A stretch of 64,000 bases of DNA from CAVWSM01 sp963757805 (lineage in GTDB: Bacteria > Actinomycetota > Actinomycetes > Jiangellales > Jiangellaceae): NCBI GenBank assembly GCA_963757805.1, contig CAVWSM010000006.1:744001-808000 (forward strand). Reading direction: 5' to 3'. How positions within the stretch are numbered: the stretch's first letter is position 1; each line of letters begins with the position of its first letter. Below, piece after piece: positions 54,424 to 62,986 of this stretch. The position numbers and the translations under genes were made by a program. The notes beneath the pieces are model-generated. The model did no database searches. It worked only from the letters and a program-made list of their open reading frames with translations, and was not told where the DNA came from.

Positions 54424-55947
54424 TCAGGCGCCGATCTGCTCCAGCGCGCTGCGCAGCCTGGCGAGCGTGCGCTCCTCACCGAGCAGGTCGATCGACTCGA
54501 ACAGCGGCGGCGACACGCGCCGACCGGTGACGGCGACCCGCACCGGGCCGAACGCGTTCTTGGGCTTGAGGCCGAGACCGTCGACGAGGGCGGTGCGCAG
54601 CGCGTGCTCGATGGCCGGCGCCTCCCAGGCGGTGATGGCGGAGAGGGCCTCGTGGGCAGCCTCGAGGATCGGCTTCGCCTCGACCGTGAGCACCTTGGCC
54701 GCATCCGCCGGGTCGATGCGGAAGTCCTCGTCGGAGACGAACAGGAACGTCAGCATCTCGACGCCCTCGGCGAGCACGGTCATGCGCTCCTGCACCAGCG
54801 GCGCCGCGGCATGCAGGATCTGCATGACCTCCGGCTCCGGGTCGGCCTCGACGAGCCCGGCCTCCTGCAGGTAAGGCAGCAGGCGCCGGGCCAGATCGTC
54901 GGGCGAGAGTGCCCGCATATGTACGCCGTTGATCGCCTCGCACTTCTTCAGGTCGAACCGCGCCGGGTTGAGGCTGACCCGTCCGATCTCGAACGCCTTC
55001 GCCATCTCGTCCAGCGTGAAGATCTCCCGGTCCTCGCCCATCGACCAGCCGAGCAGCGCGAGGTAGTTGAGCAGACCCTCGGGCAGAAAACCTCGGTCGC
55101 GGTAGAGCCCGAGCGACGCCTCCGGGTCGCGCTTCGAGAGCTTGCGGTTGCCCTCCCCCATGACGTACGGGAGATGGCCAAACTTGGGCAGCGGGCCAGT
55201 TGAGATGCCGAGATCGATCAGCGCCTCGTGCATGACCAGCTGCCGCGGCGTGCTCGACAACAGGTCCTCACCCCGCAGCACGTGCGTGATGCGCATGAGG
55301 GCATCGTCGACCGGGTTGACCAATGTGTAGAGCGGGTGCCCGTTGGCCCGCACGATCACGTAGTCGAAGACATCGGCTGCCTGGAAGGTGATGTCCCCGC
55401 GCACGAGGTCGTGGAAGGTCAGAGCCGTGTCGGGCATGCGCATGCGCAGCACGGGCTTGCGGCCCTCGGCCTCGTACGCCGCGATCTGCTCGGCGGTCAG
55501 CGTGCGGCAGCGACCGTCGTAGCCACTCGGCTTGCCCGCGGCCCGCGCCGCCTCGCGCCGCTCGTCGAGCTCGGCCTGCGTGCAGTAGCAGTAATAGGCC
55601 TTGCCCGCCGCGCGCAGCTTGTCGGCGACCTCGGCGTAGATGTCGTAGCGCTGCGACTGCCGATAGGGGCCGTACGGTCCGCCAACCTCCGGGCCCTCGT
55701 CCCAGTGCAGACCGAGCCAGTGCAGGGAGTCGAGCATGGCGCGGTAAGACTCCTCGGAGTCGCGTGCGATGTCGGTGTCCTCGATGCGGAAGACGAACGT
55801 GCCGCCGTAATGGCGGGCGAATGCCCAGTTGAACAACGCCGTACGGATCACGCCGACGTGCGGGTTGCCAGTGGGCGACGGGCAGAATCGCACACGGACG
55901 TCAGCGGGAGCCAGGTCGCCCAGCACCGGGTCGGGGCTCTTGGCCAC
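54424..55947 (-). CDS. gltX: Glutamate--tRNA ligase
   Basis: 507 aa class I synthetase. It has VRVRFCPSPTGNPHVGVIRTALFNW (HIGH-like HVGV), FRIEDTD, the anticodon-binding C-terminal helices, and a KLSKRD loop (KMSKS class) in GEGNRKLSKRDPEASLG. GTG 55947 chosen; the first residues VAKSPDPVLGDLAP precede the strand. Followed by repeat copy C and preceded by the FAH gene on the same strand (96 bp apart). Confidence 0.96.
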   Translation of the reverse strand: MAKSPDPVLGDLAPADVRVRFCPSPTGNPHVGVIRTALFNWAFARHYGGTFVFRIEDTDIARDSEESYRAMLDSLHWLGLHWDEGPEVGGPYGPYRQSQRYDIYAEVADKLRAAGKAYYCYCTQAELDERREAARAAGKPSGYDGRCRTLTAEQIAAYEAEGRKPVLRMRMPDTALTFHDLVRGDITFQAADVFDYVIVRANGHPLYTLVNPVDDALMRITHVLRGEDLLSSTPRQLVMHEALIDLGISTGPLPKFGHLPYVMGEGNRKLSKRDPEASLGLYRDRGFLPEGLLNYLALLGWSMGEDREIFTLDEMAKAFEIGRVSLNPARFDLKKCEAINGVHMRALSPDDLARRLLPYLQEAGLVEADPEPEVMQILHAAAPLVQERMTVLAEGVEMLTFLFVSDEDFRIDPADAAKVLTVEAKPILEAAHEALSAITAWEAPAIEHALRTALVDGLGLKPKNAFGPVRVAVTGRRVSPPLFESIDLLGEERTLARLRSALEQIGA

Positions 55948-56043
55948 GGGAGGACACCTCGTTGTCGGGGTCGGGCAGCGATCGCCACCCATTCTTGCCT
56001 ACCGCCCCCGCCCCGCGACCTGTCAGGTTGCTCGGCCGGGTTG

Positions 56044-56823
56044 TCAGCGGGCGGCGACGACCCGATTGCTCAGGGTGCCGATGCCCTCGATGGTGACGGC
56101 GACCTCGTCACCCGGCTCCATGGGGCCGACGCCAGCCGGCGTGCCGGTCAGGATGACGTCGCCAGGCAGGAGGGTGAACGCCTGGGTGATGTAGCTGACC
56201 AGCGTCGGGATGTCGAAGATCATCTGCTTGGTACGCCCGGACTGACGGAGCTCGTCGTTGAGAGTGCAGGTGACCGCGAGGTCGGACGCGTCGATGTCGG
56301 TCTCGATCCACGGCCCGAGCGGGCAGAACGTGTCAAACCCCTTGGCCCGCGCCCACTGGCCGTCGGTGCGTTGCAGGTCGCGCGCAGTCACGTCGTTGGC
56401 GCAGGTGTAGCCGAAGATCACGTCATTGGCGCGCTCCGCGGGGACGTCCTTGCAGAGCCGGCTGATCACGACCGCCAGCTCAGCCTCGTGCTGCACGTCC
56501 TTGGACAGCGTCGGATAGACGATGCCGTCGTCCGGGCCGACCACCGAGGTGTTGGGCTTGAGGAAGAGCAGCGGCTCCTTGGGCACCTCGTTGCCGAGCT
56601 CGACGGCGTGCTCTGCGTAGTTGCGCCCGACACACACGACCTTGCTCCGCGGAATCACGGGGGCCAGCAGGCGTACGTCCTTGAGCGCCACCCGCTCACC
56701 CGTGAACTGCACCGGGCGGTAGAGCGGGTCGCCCTCGATCGCGGCGACCACCTCCTGGCCGGCCGCGCCCTCGACAACGCCGAAGCCCGGCTCTTCCCCC
56801 GTCGTAAACCTCGCGATCCGCAC
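56044..56823 (-). CDS. Fumarylacetoacetate hydrolase-family protein
   Basis: 259 aa. FAH fold: KVVCVGRNYAEHAVELG, FLKPNTSVVGPDDGIVYP, metal ligands in VQHEAELAVVISR (E-x-E), IFGYTCANDVTARDLQ, and VILTGTPAGVGPMEPGDEV. Related enzymes cleave acylpyruvates or act as oxaloacetate decarboxylase/isomerases; the exact substrate is unknown. GTG 56823. It precedes gltX, as in M. tuberculosis (Rv2993c-gltS). Confidence 0.92.
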   Translation of the reverse strand: MRIARFTTGEEPGFGVVEGAAGQEVVAAIEGDPLYRPVQFTGERVALKDVRLLAPVIPRSKVVCVGRNYAEHAVELGNEVPKEPLLFLKPNTSVVGPDDGIVYPTLSKDVQHEAELAVVISRLCKDVPAERANDVIFGYTCANDVTARDLQRTDGQWARAKGFDTFCPLGPWIETDIDASDLAVTCTLNDELRQSGRTKQMIFDIPTLVSYITQAFTLLPGDVILTGTPAGVGPMEPGDEVAVTIEGIGTLSNRVVAAR

Positions 56824-56880
56824 GTCGTCGACTCTACCCACGGCCCGGATCAGCGAGAGCGGGCGCTTACTCTCGAATGC

Positions 56881-57771
56881 GTGACCACGCTCGATGCTGG
56901 GGCCGCTCTCGTCCTGTCCGAGGACGAGTGGCGCGAGCGCATTCGGGCGCACGAGACCCGTGTGGACGGCTGGATCCGGCCGCACCTCGCCCGCCGAGCG
57001 GAAGGCCGCAAGCATCCGGTCGAGGACTTCCTCTGGACCTACTACTCCTACCGACCGGCCCAGCTGCGCCGGTGGCATCCGGGACCGGGCGTCGTCCTAA
57101 CCGGGGACGCACCGCATCGCGGTTGGCGCGGCTACGCGACGACCTCGGCGGGCACCGAGCTCGACCTGGCGGGGTCGACGCGCGCCGAATCGACACCGTG
57201 CGCTTCGTCCGCCGCCTGCTCGCGGCGACCGCGGGACGGCCGGCGCAAACCGGATGCTTCGGCATGCACGAGTGGGCGATGGTCTACCGCCAGCCGGCCG
57301 AGCAGCTGCGACACAGCGCGTACGCGCTTCGTCTCGGCCCCGACGGAACCGACGCGGTCGTCGAGTCTCATCAGGTTCGCTGCTCGCACTACGACGCCTA
57401 CAGGTTCTTCACCCCCGACGCCGCGCCGCGCAACGCGCTGCGCCCCACCCTCGACCAGCGGGTGGATCTCGAGCAGCCCGGGTGCCTGCACGCCAACATG
57501 GACCTCTACAAGTGGGTCGAGCAAGCTCTCGCCGCTCGTGCCGACCGAGCTTGTCGCCGACTGCTTCGAGCTGGCGCGTGAGATCCGTGAGCTCGACATG
57601 CGCGCCAGCCCCTACGACCTCAGCGCGCTCGGCGTGCAGCCCGTGCGCATCGAGACCCCTGAGGGAAAGCAGGAGTACGTCGCCGCACAGCGCGCCTTCG
57701 CAACGCGTGCGGCCGCACTGCGCGAGCAGTTGATCAAGTCTTGCGACGTGCTTGTCGGCGACGCGGGATAG
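56881..57771 (+). CDS. Actinobacterial protein annotated as 3-methyladenine DNA glycosylase (two frame breaks)
   Basis: About 297 codons. It begins MTTLDAGAALVLSEDEWRER, then PHLARRAEGRKHPVEDFLWT and YYSYRPAQLRRWHPGPGVVL. A break near 57170 (GGGG run) shifts to VDARRIDTVRFVRRLL, GCFGMHEWAMVYRQP and RCSHYDAYRFFTPDAAP, then LEQPGCLHANMDLYKW. A second break near 57515 restores the first frame: KLSPLVPTELVADCFELA, ASPYDLSALGVQPV, ending in TAG. The two shifts cancel. The family is widespread in actinobacteria and often called 3-methyladenine DNA glycosylase, but experimental support is weak to my knowledge. The 3' end overlaps the convergent PIN gene. Confidence 0.8.
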   Translation: MTTLDAGAALVLSEDEWRERIRAHETRVDGWIRPHLARRAEGRKHPVEDFLWTYYSYRPAQLRRWHPGPGVVLTGDAPHRGWRGYATTSAGTELDLAGSTRAESTPCASSAACSRRPRDGRRKPDASACTSGRWSTASRPSSCDTARTRFVSAPTEPTRSSSLIRFAARTTTPTGSSPPTPRRATRCAPPSTSGWISSSPGACTPTWTSTSGSSKLSPLVPTELVADCFELAREIRELDMRASPYDLSALGVQPVRIETPEGKQEYVAAQRAFATRAAALREQLIKSCDVLVGDAG

Positions 57772-58171
57772 CCGCAAGCACGACGTCGACACCAGGCAGG
57801 TCGCCAAGCCCGGCCGATGCATCCGTTGTCACCAGGACGCGCGCCGTCGCGATAGCAGTGGCAGCGACCAGCAGGTCGTATGCCCCCCGGGTGCGGCCAG
57901 TGCGGCGCGCGTCAGCGAGCAACCGGGCGTGTGCTCGGGCCACATCCATCGTGTAGTCCTCGACCGGCACGACGGCGAGCAGGTCATCGACAAAGGTCTG
58001 GCGCGCCACCCGATGAGCGTCGTCCGCAAGCTCCACACCCACGAGCAGCTCAGCCACGGTCACAGCGGCCAGCGCCGGATCATCGTCGTCGGTGACGACA
58101 TCGTCGAGAGAAACCAAACCCCGCTCGGCGGCCACGAGGACCCCCGTGTCGATGATCAGGCGTCGGGCCAC
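57734..58171 (-). CDS. PIN-domain ribonuclease toxin (VapC-like)
   Basis: 145 aa. PIN fold acidic residues are in LIIDTGVLVAAERG (Asp), TVAELLVGVE (Glu), AYDLLVAATAIA (Asp) and VTTDASAG (Asp). Toxins of this class cleave tRNA or rRNA. It follows the Phd-like antitoxin with a 16 nt overlap, so they form a module. Its tail overlaps the end of the convergent glycosylase-like gene by 38 bp. Confidence 0.9.
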   Translation of the reverse strand: MARRLIIDTGVLVAAERGLVSLDDVVTDDDDPALAAVTVAELLVGVELADDAHRVARQTFVDDLLAVVPVEDYTMDVARAHARLLADARRTGRTRGAYDLLVAATAIATARVLVTTDASAGLGDLPGVDVVLAAIPRRRQARRKT

Positions 58172-58416
58172 GTGTCACGCATCTTGTCGGCGGTCACCTC
58201 GCGTGCCGACAGCACATCATCGGCCCAGTCGTCACCAAGATCACGTGGACGGCTGTGGAAGAGGGCTTTGAGCTCGCGACCAGATCCTCGCGGCGCTGGG
58301 CCGATCACGGCGATGCGGCGACCGCCCCTGGTGACCACGATCGTCTGACCCCGCTCAGCCTCGTCGAGCACGGTGGCGAAGGCGCGCGACGCCTCGGTGG
58401 CAGTCATCAACTTCAT
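58156..58416 (-). CDS. Phd/YefM-family antitoxin
   Basis: 86 aa. MKLMTATEASRAFATVLDEAERGQTIVVTRGGRRIAVIGP is the standard Phd/YefM N-terminal DNA-binding and dimer region; the C-terminus (LGDDWADDVLSAREVTADKM) would wrap the toxin. It is upstream of and overlaps the PIN toxin. Upstream, ATCAGATTATCAGAT direct repeats (about 58427-58441) could be its operator. Confidence 0.9.
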   Translation of the reverse strand: MKLMTATEASRAFATVLDEAERGQTIVVTRGGRRIAVIGPAPRGSGRELKALFHSRPRDLGDDWADDVLSAREVTADKMRDTWPDA

Positions 58417-58545
58417 ACAATCAGATTATCAGATCGCTCCGACGCTGCGTACCCATCTGCAGCATGCCTTGGTAGGGCCTTCGGCTCTGCGCGAGCTGCT
58501 CATCGACGCTTGCGATTGAGGCGTACTTGGCGCGCTCGCACCCAC

Positions 58546-58866
58546 TCAGCTCAGGGCAAGAGCGAACTTCAACGCCTTGTTGACCTCGACGATCGCGCGA
58601 GGCGACAGGGCACCGAGTGGTTCGCGGATCTCGTCCTTGTAGACCTCGACGATGTCGTCGCACAACACGCGGCCCACCAGAGGCTCCCCATTCTCCAGAA
58701 CCACAATGCTGCGAATCGGGGGTTTCACGGACGTGGTCACGCGGACGGCGAGCACGCTGTCGAGCACCCGGTTTCGCTCGTTGTTGGAGACGACGAGGTA
58801 GGGCTTGCGCTCGGTCATGTTGTCTAGAAGCACCCAGTAGAGGGTGTTGCGCTTTGGTTCAACCAC
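58546..58866 (-). CDS. PemK/MazF-family toxin
   Basis: 106 aa, typical MazF length. GTG 58866: MVEPKRNTLYWVLLDNMTERK, then PYLVVSNNERNRVLDSVLAV, VRVTTSVKPPIRSIVVLENG, CDDIVEVYKDEIREPLGALS and a C-terminal helix. mRNA interferase fold. Its start overlaps the upstream antitoxin by 8 nt, so the two are translationally coupled. Confidence 0.88.
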   Translation of the reverse strand: MVEPKRNTLYWVLLDNMTERKPYLVVSNNERNRVLDSVLAVRVTTSVKPPIRSIVVLENGEPLVGRVLCDDIVEVYKDEIREPLGALSPRAIVEVNKALKFALALS

Positions 58867-59128
58867 GCCGCGCCCTGCGGCTGGAAGTGACAGCTCGGCG
58901 CTCAGCACGCTCCTCAGCAGTCTCGGCAGCGGCGTAAGCGGCGTACTGCGCCTCGGCAACGGCGCTCGCCTGCTGGGTCAGCTCCTCGTAGTCCTCCACA
59001 CTCATGAGCACGGCTACGGGTTTTCCGCGATCCGTCAGCTGCAGCCGCCGCGTCCGGACACTATTGATCGTCTCAGCCCAACGCGTGCGGGCTTTCGTCA
59101 AGGGCAACTGCTCCACGTGGGTAGACAC
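58859..59128 (-). CDS. Phd/YefM-family antitoxin
   Basis: 89 aa from GTG 59128: MSTHVEQLPLTKARTRWAET then INSVRTRRLQLTDRGKPVAVLMSVEDYEEL, the Phd/YefM pattern with the VLMSxxDYE strand-helix. The C-terminus is Ala/Glu/Arg-rich. It is upstream of the MazF-type toxin, with a perfect palindrome just before its start. Confidence 0.88.
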   Translation of the reverse strand: MSTHVEQLPLTKARTRWAETINSVRTRRLQLTDRGKPVAVLMSVEDYEELTQQASAVAEAQYAAYAAAETAEERAERRAVTSSRRARRG

Positions 59129-59133
59129 GTGCC

Positions 59134-59154
59134 AAGTGTACGTTTCGTACACTT
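59134..59154. promoter_or_regulatory. Autoregulatory operator of the second TA module
   Basis: AAGTGTACG-TTT-CGTACACTT, 9-bp perfect arms, six bases upstream of the antitoxin GTG. TGTACG... is a typical AT-containing operator in an otherwise GC-rich region. Confidence 0.75.
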
Positions 59155-59185
59155 CGCAGTCTAGGACCGCTTAGCTGCCCATGAC

Positions 59186-59565
59186 TTAGACGGTGAGGAC
59201 GGCGATGCCGACGAGGATGGACGCGACGGCGCGACGCCGTAGCACGCGAGCGCTACGGCCCGGCTTTTGATCCGCAGGCCGTCGTAGAGCGTGTAGCGGA
59301 ACCGGTGCGCGAAGTGGAACAGCAACAGCACGCAGAGTCCAAACACCACGAGCCTCGTCAGCGGATGCTGCGCCACCGACTGCACATGGTCGAACGACGG
59401 CGGATCGATCCAGCCGAGCGGGAACGCCAGCCCGAAAAGGAACAGGATCGACGGTACGAACAACGCCGCCGCAACGCCGCCGCCGCTGAACAACAGCCAG
59501 AGGAACGGCTCCGGCGAAGGCGGCAGCCGGTTTAGGAGCGACGAGGGCAGTGCCGGCCGTCTCAC
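59186..59565 (-). CDS. frdD: Fumarate reductase subunit D (one frame break near the 3' end)
   Basis: About 126 codons. Membrane anchor: MRRPALPSSLLNRLPPSPEP, FLWLLFSGGGVAAALFVPSILFLFGLAF, then TRLVVFGLCVLLLFHFAHRFRYTLYDGL. The frame breaks near 59230 (RAVALACYGV to VASILVGIAVLTV), restoring the last helix. GTG 59565 overlaps the frdC stop (GTGA). With FrdC it binds the quinone and anchors FrdAB. Confidence 0.87.
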
Positions 59566-60014
59566 GTCGCCTCCACCACCAGCCAGTAGACGAACCCAGA
59601 GACGGCGGCCAATGCAACGTACTGCGAGGCCAGGATCAGCCAGCCTGGCACCCGCCAGCTGCCGACTCGGGCCACCACGGCTTTCGGCGTCAGGTCGAAC
59701 CACGTCACGACGTGCAGCAGCACGAACGCGAAAGCGATCACATTGATGACAATGACGACCGGATTTTCTGCCCAGTCGAGGAAGTCGTTGTACGCGGCGG
59801 GCCCCCGCCCGATCGCGCGCACGAGAAGCAGCAGGAAGATCACGAACCAGAGCACCGCGACACTCGACAGCTCGCGGAGGATGAACAGCAGGTACGACGG
59901 CTTGCTCAGCCACCACAACAGCGACAGCTTCGGCGCGTACCGCGCGTAATAGCGCTCCGAGTCGACGTAGTCGCTCGACCCAGGACTCCCGGCGTGCCCA
60001 ACCGGACGTGTCAC
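59562..60014 (-). CDS. frdC: Fumarate reductase subunit C
   Basis: 150 aa with three helices: LLFILRELSSVAVLWFVIFLLLLV, PVVIVINVIAFAFVLLHVVTWFDLTP, PGWLILASQYVALAAVSGFVYWLV. The W-x2-K-x-S-Y-L-L-F-I-L-R-E opening and H-x2-T-W-F match FrdC. GTG 60014 overlaps frdB by 4 nt. Confidence 0.88.
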   Translation of the reverse strand: MTRPVGHAGSPGSSDYVDSERYYARYAPKLSLLWWLSKPSYLLFILRELSSVAVLWFVIFLLLLVRAIGRGPAAYNDFLDWAENPVVIVINVIAFAFVLLHVVTWFDLTPKAVVARVGSWRVPGWLILASQYVALAAVSGFVYWLVVEAT

Positions 60015-60754
60015 CGCGCGCCCCGCGGCAGCAGCATGGACTTGAGAGACGACGTTGCGGCCGTGAGCTTGTAACGCTGGATCGCGCCCGCCGGGTCGAC
60101 GTGCTTGGGGCACGCGCGAGTGCACTCGCCGACGAACGTGCACCCCCACACGCCCTCATCGACATTGAGCACATCGAGCCGCTTCGACGCACCCTCATCA
60201 CGCGAGTCGAGGTTGTAGCGCTGCGCCAGAGCGATCGCTGCCGGGCCGACGAACTCCGGATCGAGCCCGTACACCGGGCACGCCGAGTAGCAGATCATGC
60301 AGTTGATGCACATGCTGAACTGCTTGTAGGCGTCGAGCTCCTCCGGAGTCTGCAGATACTCCCCCTCATCCACGGGCTTCTCGTCATCACGGATCAGCCA
60401 AGGCTTGACCTCCACGAGCTTCGTCATGAAGTCGGTGATCTCCACAACGAGATCGCGTACGACCGGGAAGTTGGCCAACGGTTCCACCCGCACCGGGCCA
60501 GGCGCGTAGTCGACGAGGAACGACGAGCAGGTCAGGCGCGGCTCGCCGTTGACCGTCATGCCGCAGCTGCCGCAGATGCCCATGCGGCACGACCACCGGT
60601 AGGCGAGCGACCCGTCCAGTTGGTCCTTGACGTGGTTCAGCCCGTCCAGCACCGCCCAGTCGTCCCGGAACGGGACGTCGTACTCCTGCAGCCGCGGCGC
60701 CGCGTCGTGCTCCGGGTCGAAGCGGGTGACCTGCAGCGTGATGGTTTCTGGCAT
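60011..60754 (-). CDS. frdB: Fumarate reductase iron-sulfur subunit B
   Basis: 247 aa. Carries [2Fe-2S] ligands in SCRMGICGSCGMTVNGEPRL...C, [4Fe-4S] in CINCMICYSACPVYG, and [3Fe-4S] in CTFVGECTRACPKHVDP. ATG 60754: PETITLQVTRFDPEHDAAPR. It passes electrons between quinol and the flavin of FrdA. Confidence 0.96.
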   Translation of the reverse strand: MPETITLQVTRFDPEHDAAPRLQEYDVPFRDDWAVLDGLNHVKDQLDGSLAYRWSCRMGICGSCGMTVNGEPRLTCSSFLVDYAPGPVRVEPLANFPVVRDLVVEITDFMTKLVEVKPWLIRDDEKPVDEGEYLQTPEELDAYKQFSMCINCMICYSACPVYGLDPEFVGPAAIALAQRYNLDSRDEGASKRLDVLNVDEGVWGCTFVGECTRACPKHVDPAGAIQRYKLTAATSSLKSMLLPRGAR

Positions 60755-60767
60755 GCGTCTGGCACCT

Positions 60768-62504
60768 TATTCTCCCGTACACCCGCTCCCCCGGGGGGAG
60801 ACGGGTGATGGTGACGGGTTGGTACGTGACGTCGTAAGCCCCTTCGCGGTCGCGGGTGATGAGCGAGTGGGCCAGGTACTGCTCGTCGTCGCGCGCTGGG
60901 AAGTCAGTGCGCTGGTGGGCACCGCGGGACTCTTCCCGACTCAGACCGGACTCGATGATGCACTGCGCCACGTCGAGCATGTTGGACAGCTCGAGTGCGG
61001 CCACCAGTTCAGTGTTGAAGGTCCGGCTGCGGTCGTCGAGGCGCACCGAGCCCAGCCGCGCCACGATGTCGGCCAATGCCTCGACGCCCTTCTCGAGCGA
61101 CTCACCGGTGCGGAAGATGCCCGCCGCCTCCTCCATCGACTCCTGCATCTGCGTGCGCAGGTCGGCGATGCGCTCGGTGCCATCGGTCGTACGGACGAGC
61201 GCCGCGAGCCGCCGCTCCTCATCGTGTGCCTGTGCCAGGATGTCCGGCGACACGGGGGGCGCGGTCGACACGTACTCCGCGGCGGCGCGGCCGGCCCGCG
61301 CACCGAACACCAAGCACTCGGGCAGCGAGTTGGAGCCCAGCCGGTTGGCGCCGTTGATGCTCACGCAGGCGGTCTCACCCGCTGCGTACAGACCCGCCAG
61401 CGGCGTCGCGCCATCGATGTCGGTGGAGACCCCGCCCATCATGTAGTGCACCACCGGACGCACCGGGATGAGCTCACGCACCGGATCGATGTTCTGGTAG
61501 TCCAGGCACAGCTCGCGCACGAACGGCAGCTTGGTGTTGATCACCTTGGCGCCGAGATGGCGCAGGTCGAGGTGCACGACGTCGCCGTACGGTGTCTCGA
61601 TCGTGCGGCCCTTCTCCTGCTCGTGGACGAACGCCTGCGACAGCCGATCACGCGGTCCGAGCTCCATGCTGCGCAGCACCGGCGTGGGCGAGGGCGTGCC
61701 GAGGTCGTAGTCCTGCAGGTAGCGGTAGCCGTCCTTGTTGACGAGGTGACCCCCCTCGGCCCGCGCCGCCTCGGTGATCAGGATCCCGGTGAAGGGCAGC
61801 CCGGTGGGGTGGTACTGCACGAACTCCATGTCCTTGAGCGGCGCGCCGGCCCGCAGGGCAAGCGCCATCCCGTCACCGGTCTTGATGGCGGCGTTGGTGG
61901 TGAAGGGGAAGACGCGCCCGCAGCCACCGGTGGCGAGGATGACCGCCTTGGCGGCGATCGTCTCGACGCGGCCGGACATGAGCTCGATCGCCACGACACC
62001 CTGCACCCGGCCGTCGTCGACGAGCAACCGGGTCACGAACCATTCGTCGTACCGGGTGATGCTGCCGAACTGCAACGACGTCTGGAACAGCGTGTGCAGC
62101 ATGTGGAACCCGGTCTTGTCGGCTGCGAACCAGGTGCGCTGCTTGGTCATCCCTCCGAAGGGCCGTACGGCGATGTGCCCGTCGGGCTCCCTGCTCCAAG
62201 GGCAGCCCCAGTGCTCGAGCTGCAGCAGCTCGCGCGGGGCCTCGTCGATGAACGCCTCCACGGCGTCCTGGTCGCAGAGCCAGTCTCCGCCGGCGACGGT
62301 GTCGTGGAAGTGCTCCTCGAAGCTGTCGTCCGCGGCGATGACACCCGCCGCGCCGCCCTCGGCGGACACCGTGTGACTGCGCATGGGGTACACCTTCGAG
62401 ACCACCGCCACATCCAGGCGAGGGTCTACCTCGGCGATGGCGATCGCCGCCCGCAGGCCCGCTGCGCCACCGCCGACCATGACGATGTCGTGACCGCTCG
62501 TCAT
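60768..62504 (-). CDS. frdA: Fumarate reductase flavoprotein subunit A (C-terminal frame break)
   Basis: About 578 codons. FAD-binding VMVGGGAAGLRAAIAIAE; covalent FAD His in MRSHTVSAEGGAAGV; substrate and proton-transfer motifs YHPTGLPFTGILITEAARAEGG, RPVVHYMMGGVSTDIDGAT, NRLGSNSLPECLVFGARAG. The C-terminal domain ends YDVTYQPVTITRLPPGERVYG. One base later frame GAG-AA-TAA would give the natural stop at 60768-60770, 13 bp before frdB; in the printed frame translation would run on. The shift lies beside GGG/CCCCCC runs. Four-subunit FrdABCD (as in Mtb Rv1552-1555), reducing fumarate in low oxygen. Confidence 0.92.
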
Positions 62505-62586
62505 CACCAGCCCGCAGACAGGTCGTCAGCCCGACAGTGATCCTGCCACGTCTGGTGTACCCGGCAACTTGGCCGGTTATGCCTGC

Positions 62587-62820
62587 TTAGGCCAGGTGCT
62601 CGCCGTCGTGTCCGTCGTCGAGCACCCGACGGTCATGGCGTACGACGCGATGCTCGACGCTCCCGTCGTGGTACTCCTCGCGATTGCTGCGGCAGCCGCA
62701 GCCGAAGCGCCGCTCCTCCGAGACCAAGCCTTGCTGGTCTTCGTCGGTGAGGACTTCGACGCTGCCTACCTTGCCGCAGGGCGCTTGCCGGTCCGTGAGT
62801 CGCGAGATCGTGGCCGTCAT
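62587..62820 (-). CDS. Small Cys/His-containing protein, function unknown
   Basis: 77 aa from ATG 62820: MTATISRLTDRQAPCGKVGS, a C-x-C pair in FGCGCRSNREEYHDGSVEHR, and an HxxH-rich tail (VVRHDRRVLDDGHDGEHL). Could bind a metal, but no known family is recognised. It lies beyond frdA on the same strand and is divergent from the secreted protein. Confidence 0.55.
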   Translation of the reverse strand: MTATISRLTDRQAPCGKVGSVEVLTDEDQQGLVSEERRFGCGCRSNREEYHDGSVEHRVVRHDRRVLDDGHDGEHLA

Positions 62821-62986
62821 CTGCCCACATCCCTTCGCGCGGTGATGCTGCCCAAGGCCCGAGGACACCAGAGTGCCCTCTGCGGCGGCACAGGGGAAGC
62901 CGAAATCTCGGCTGCCGCGCCATCCATCGGGGGGTCTCGCACGTACTACGGACGGCGCATCGGCAGTGCCGACCCAAGGAGGGGTC

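Noticed and set aside
55228..56880. Very long plus-strand frame through gltX and FAH
   Set aside because: It is antisense to two well recognised genes; only its end belongs to the glycosylase-like gene.
60627..62540. 637-codon plus-strand frame opposite frdA
   Set aside because: A GC-rich shadow frame of frdA; composition and lack of motifs argue against coding.
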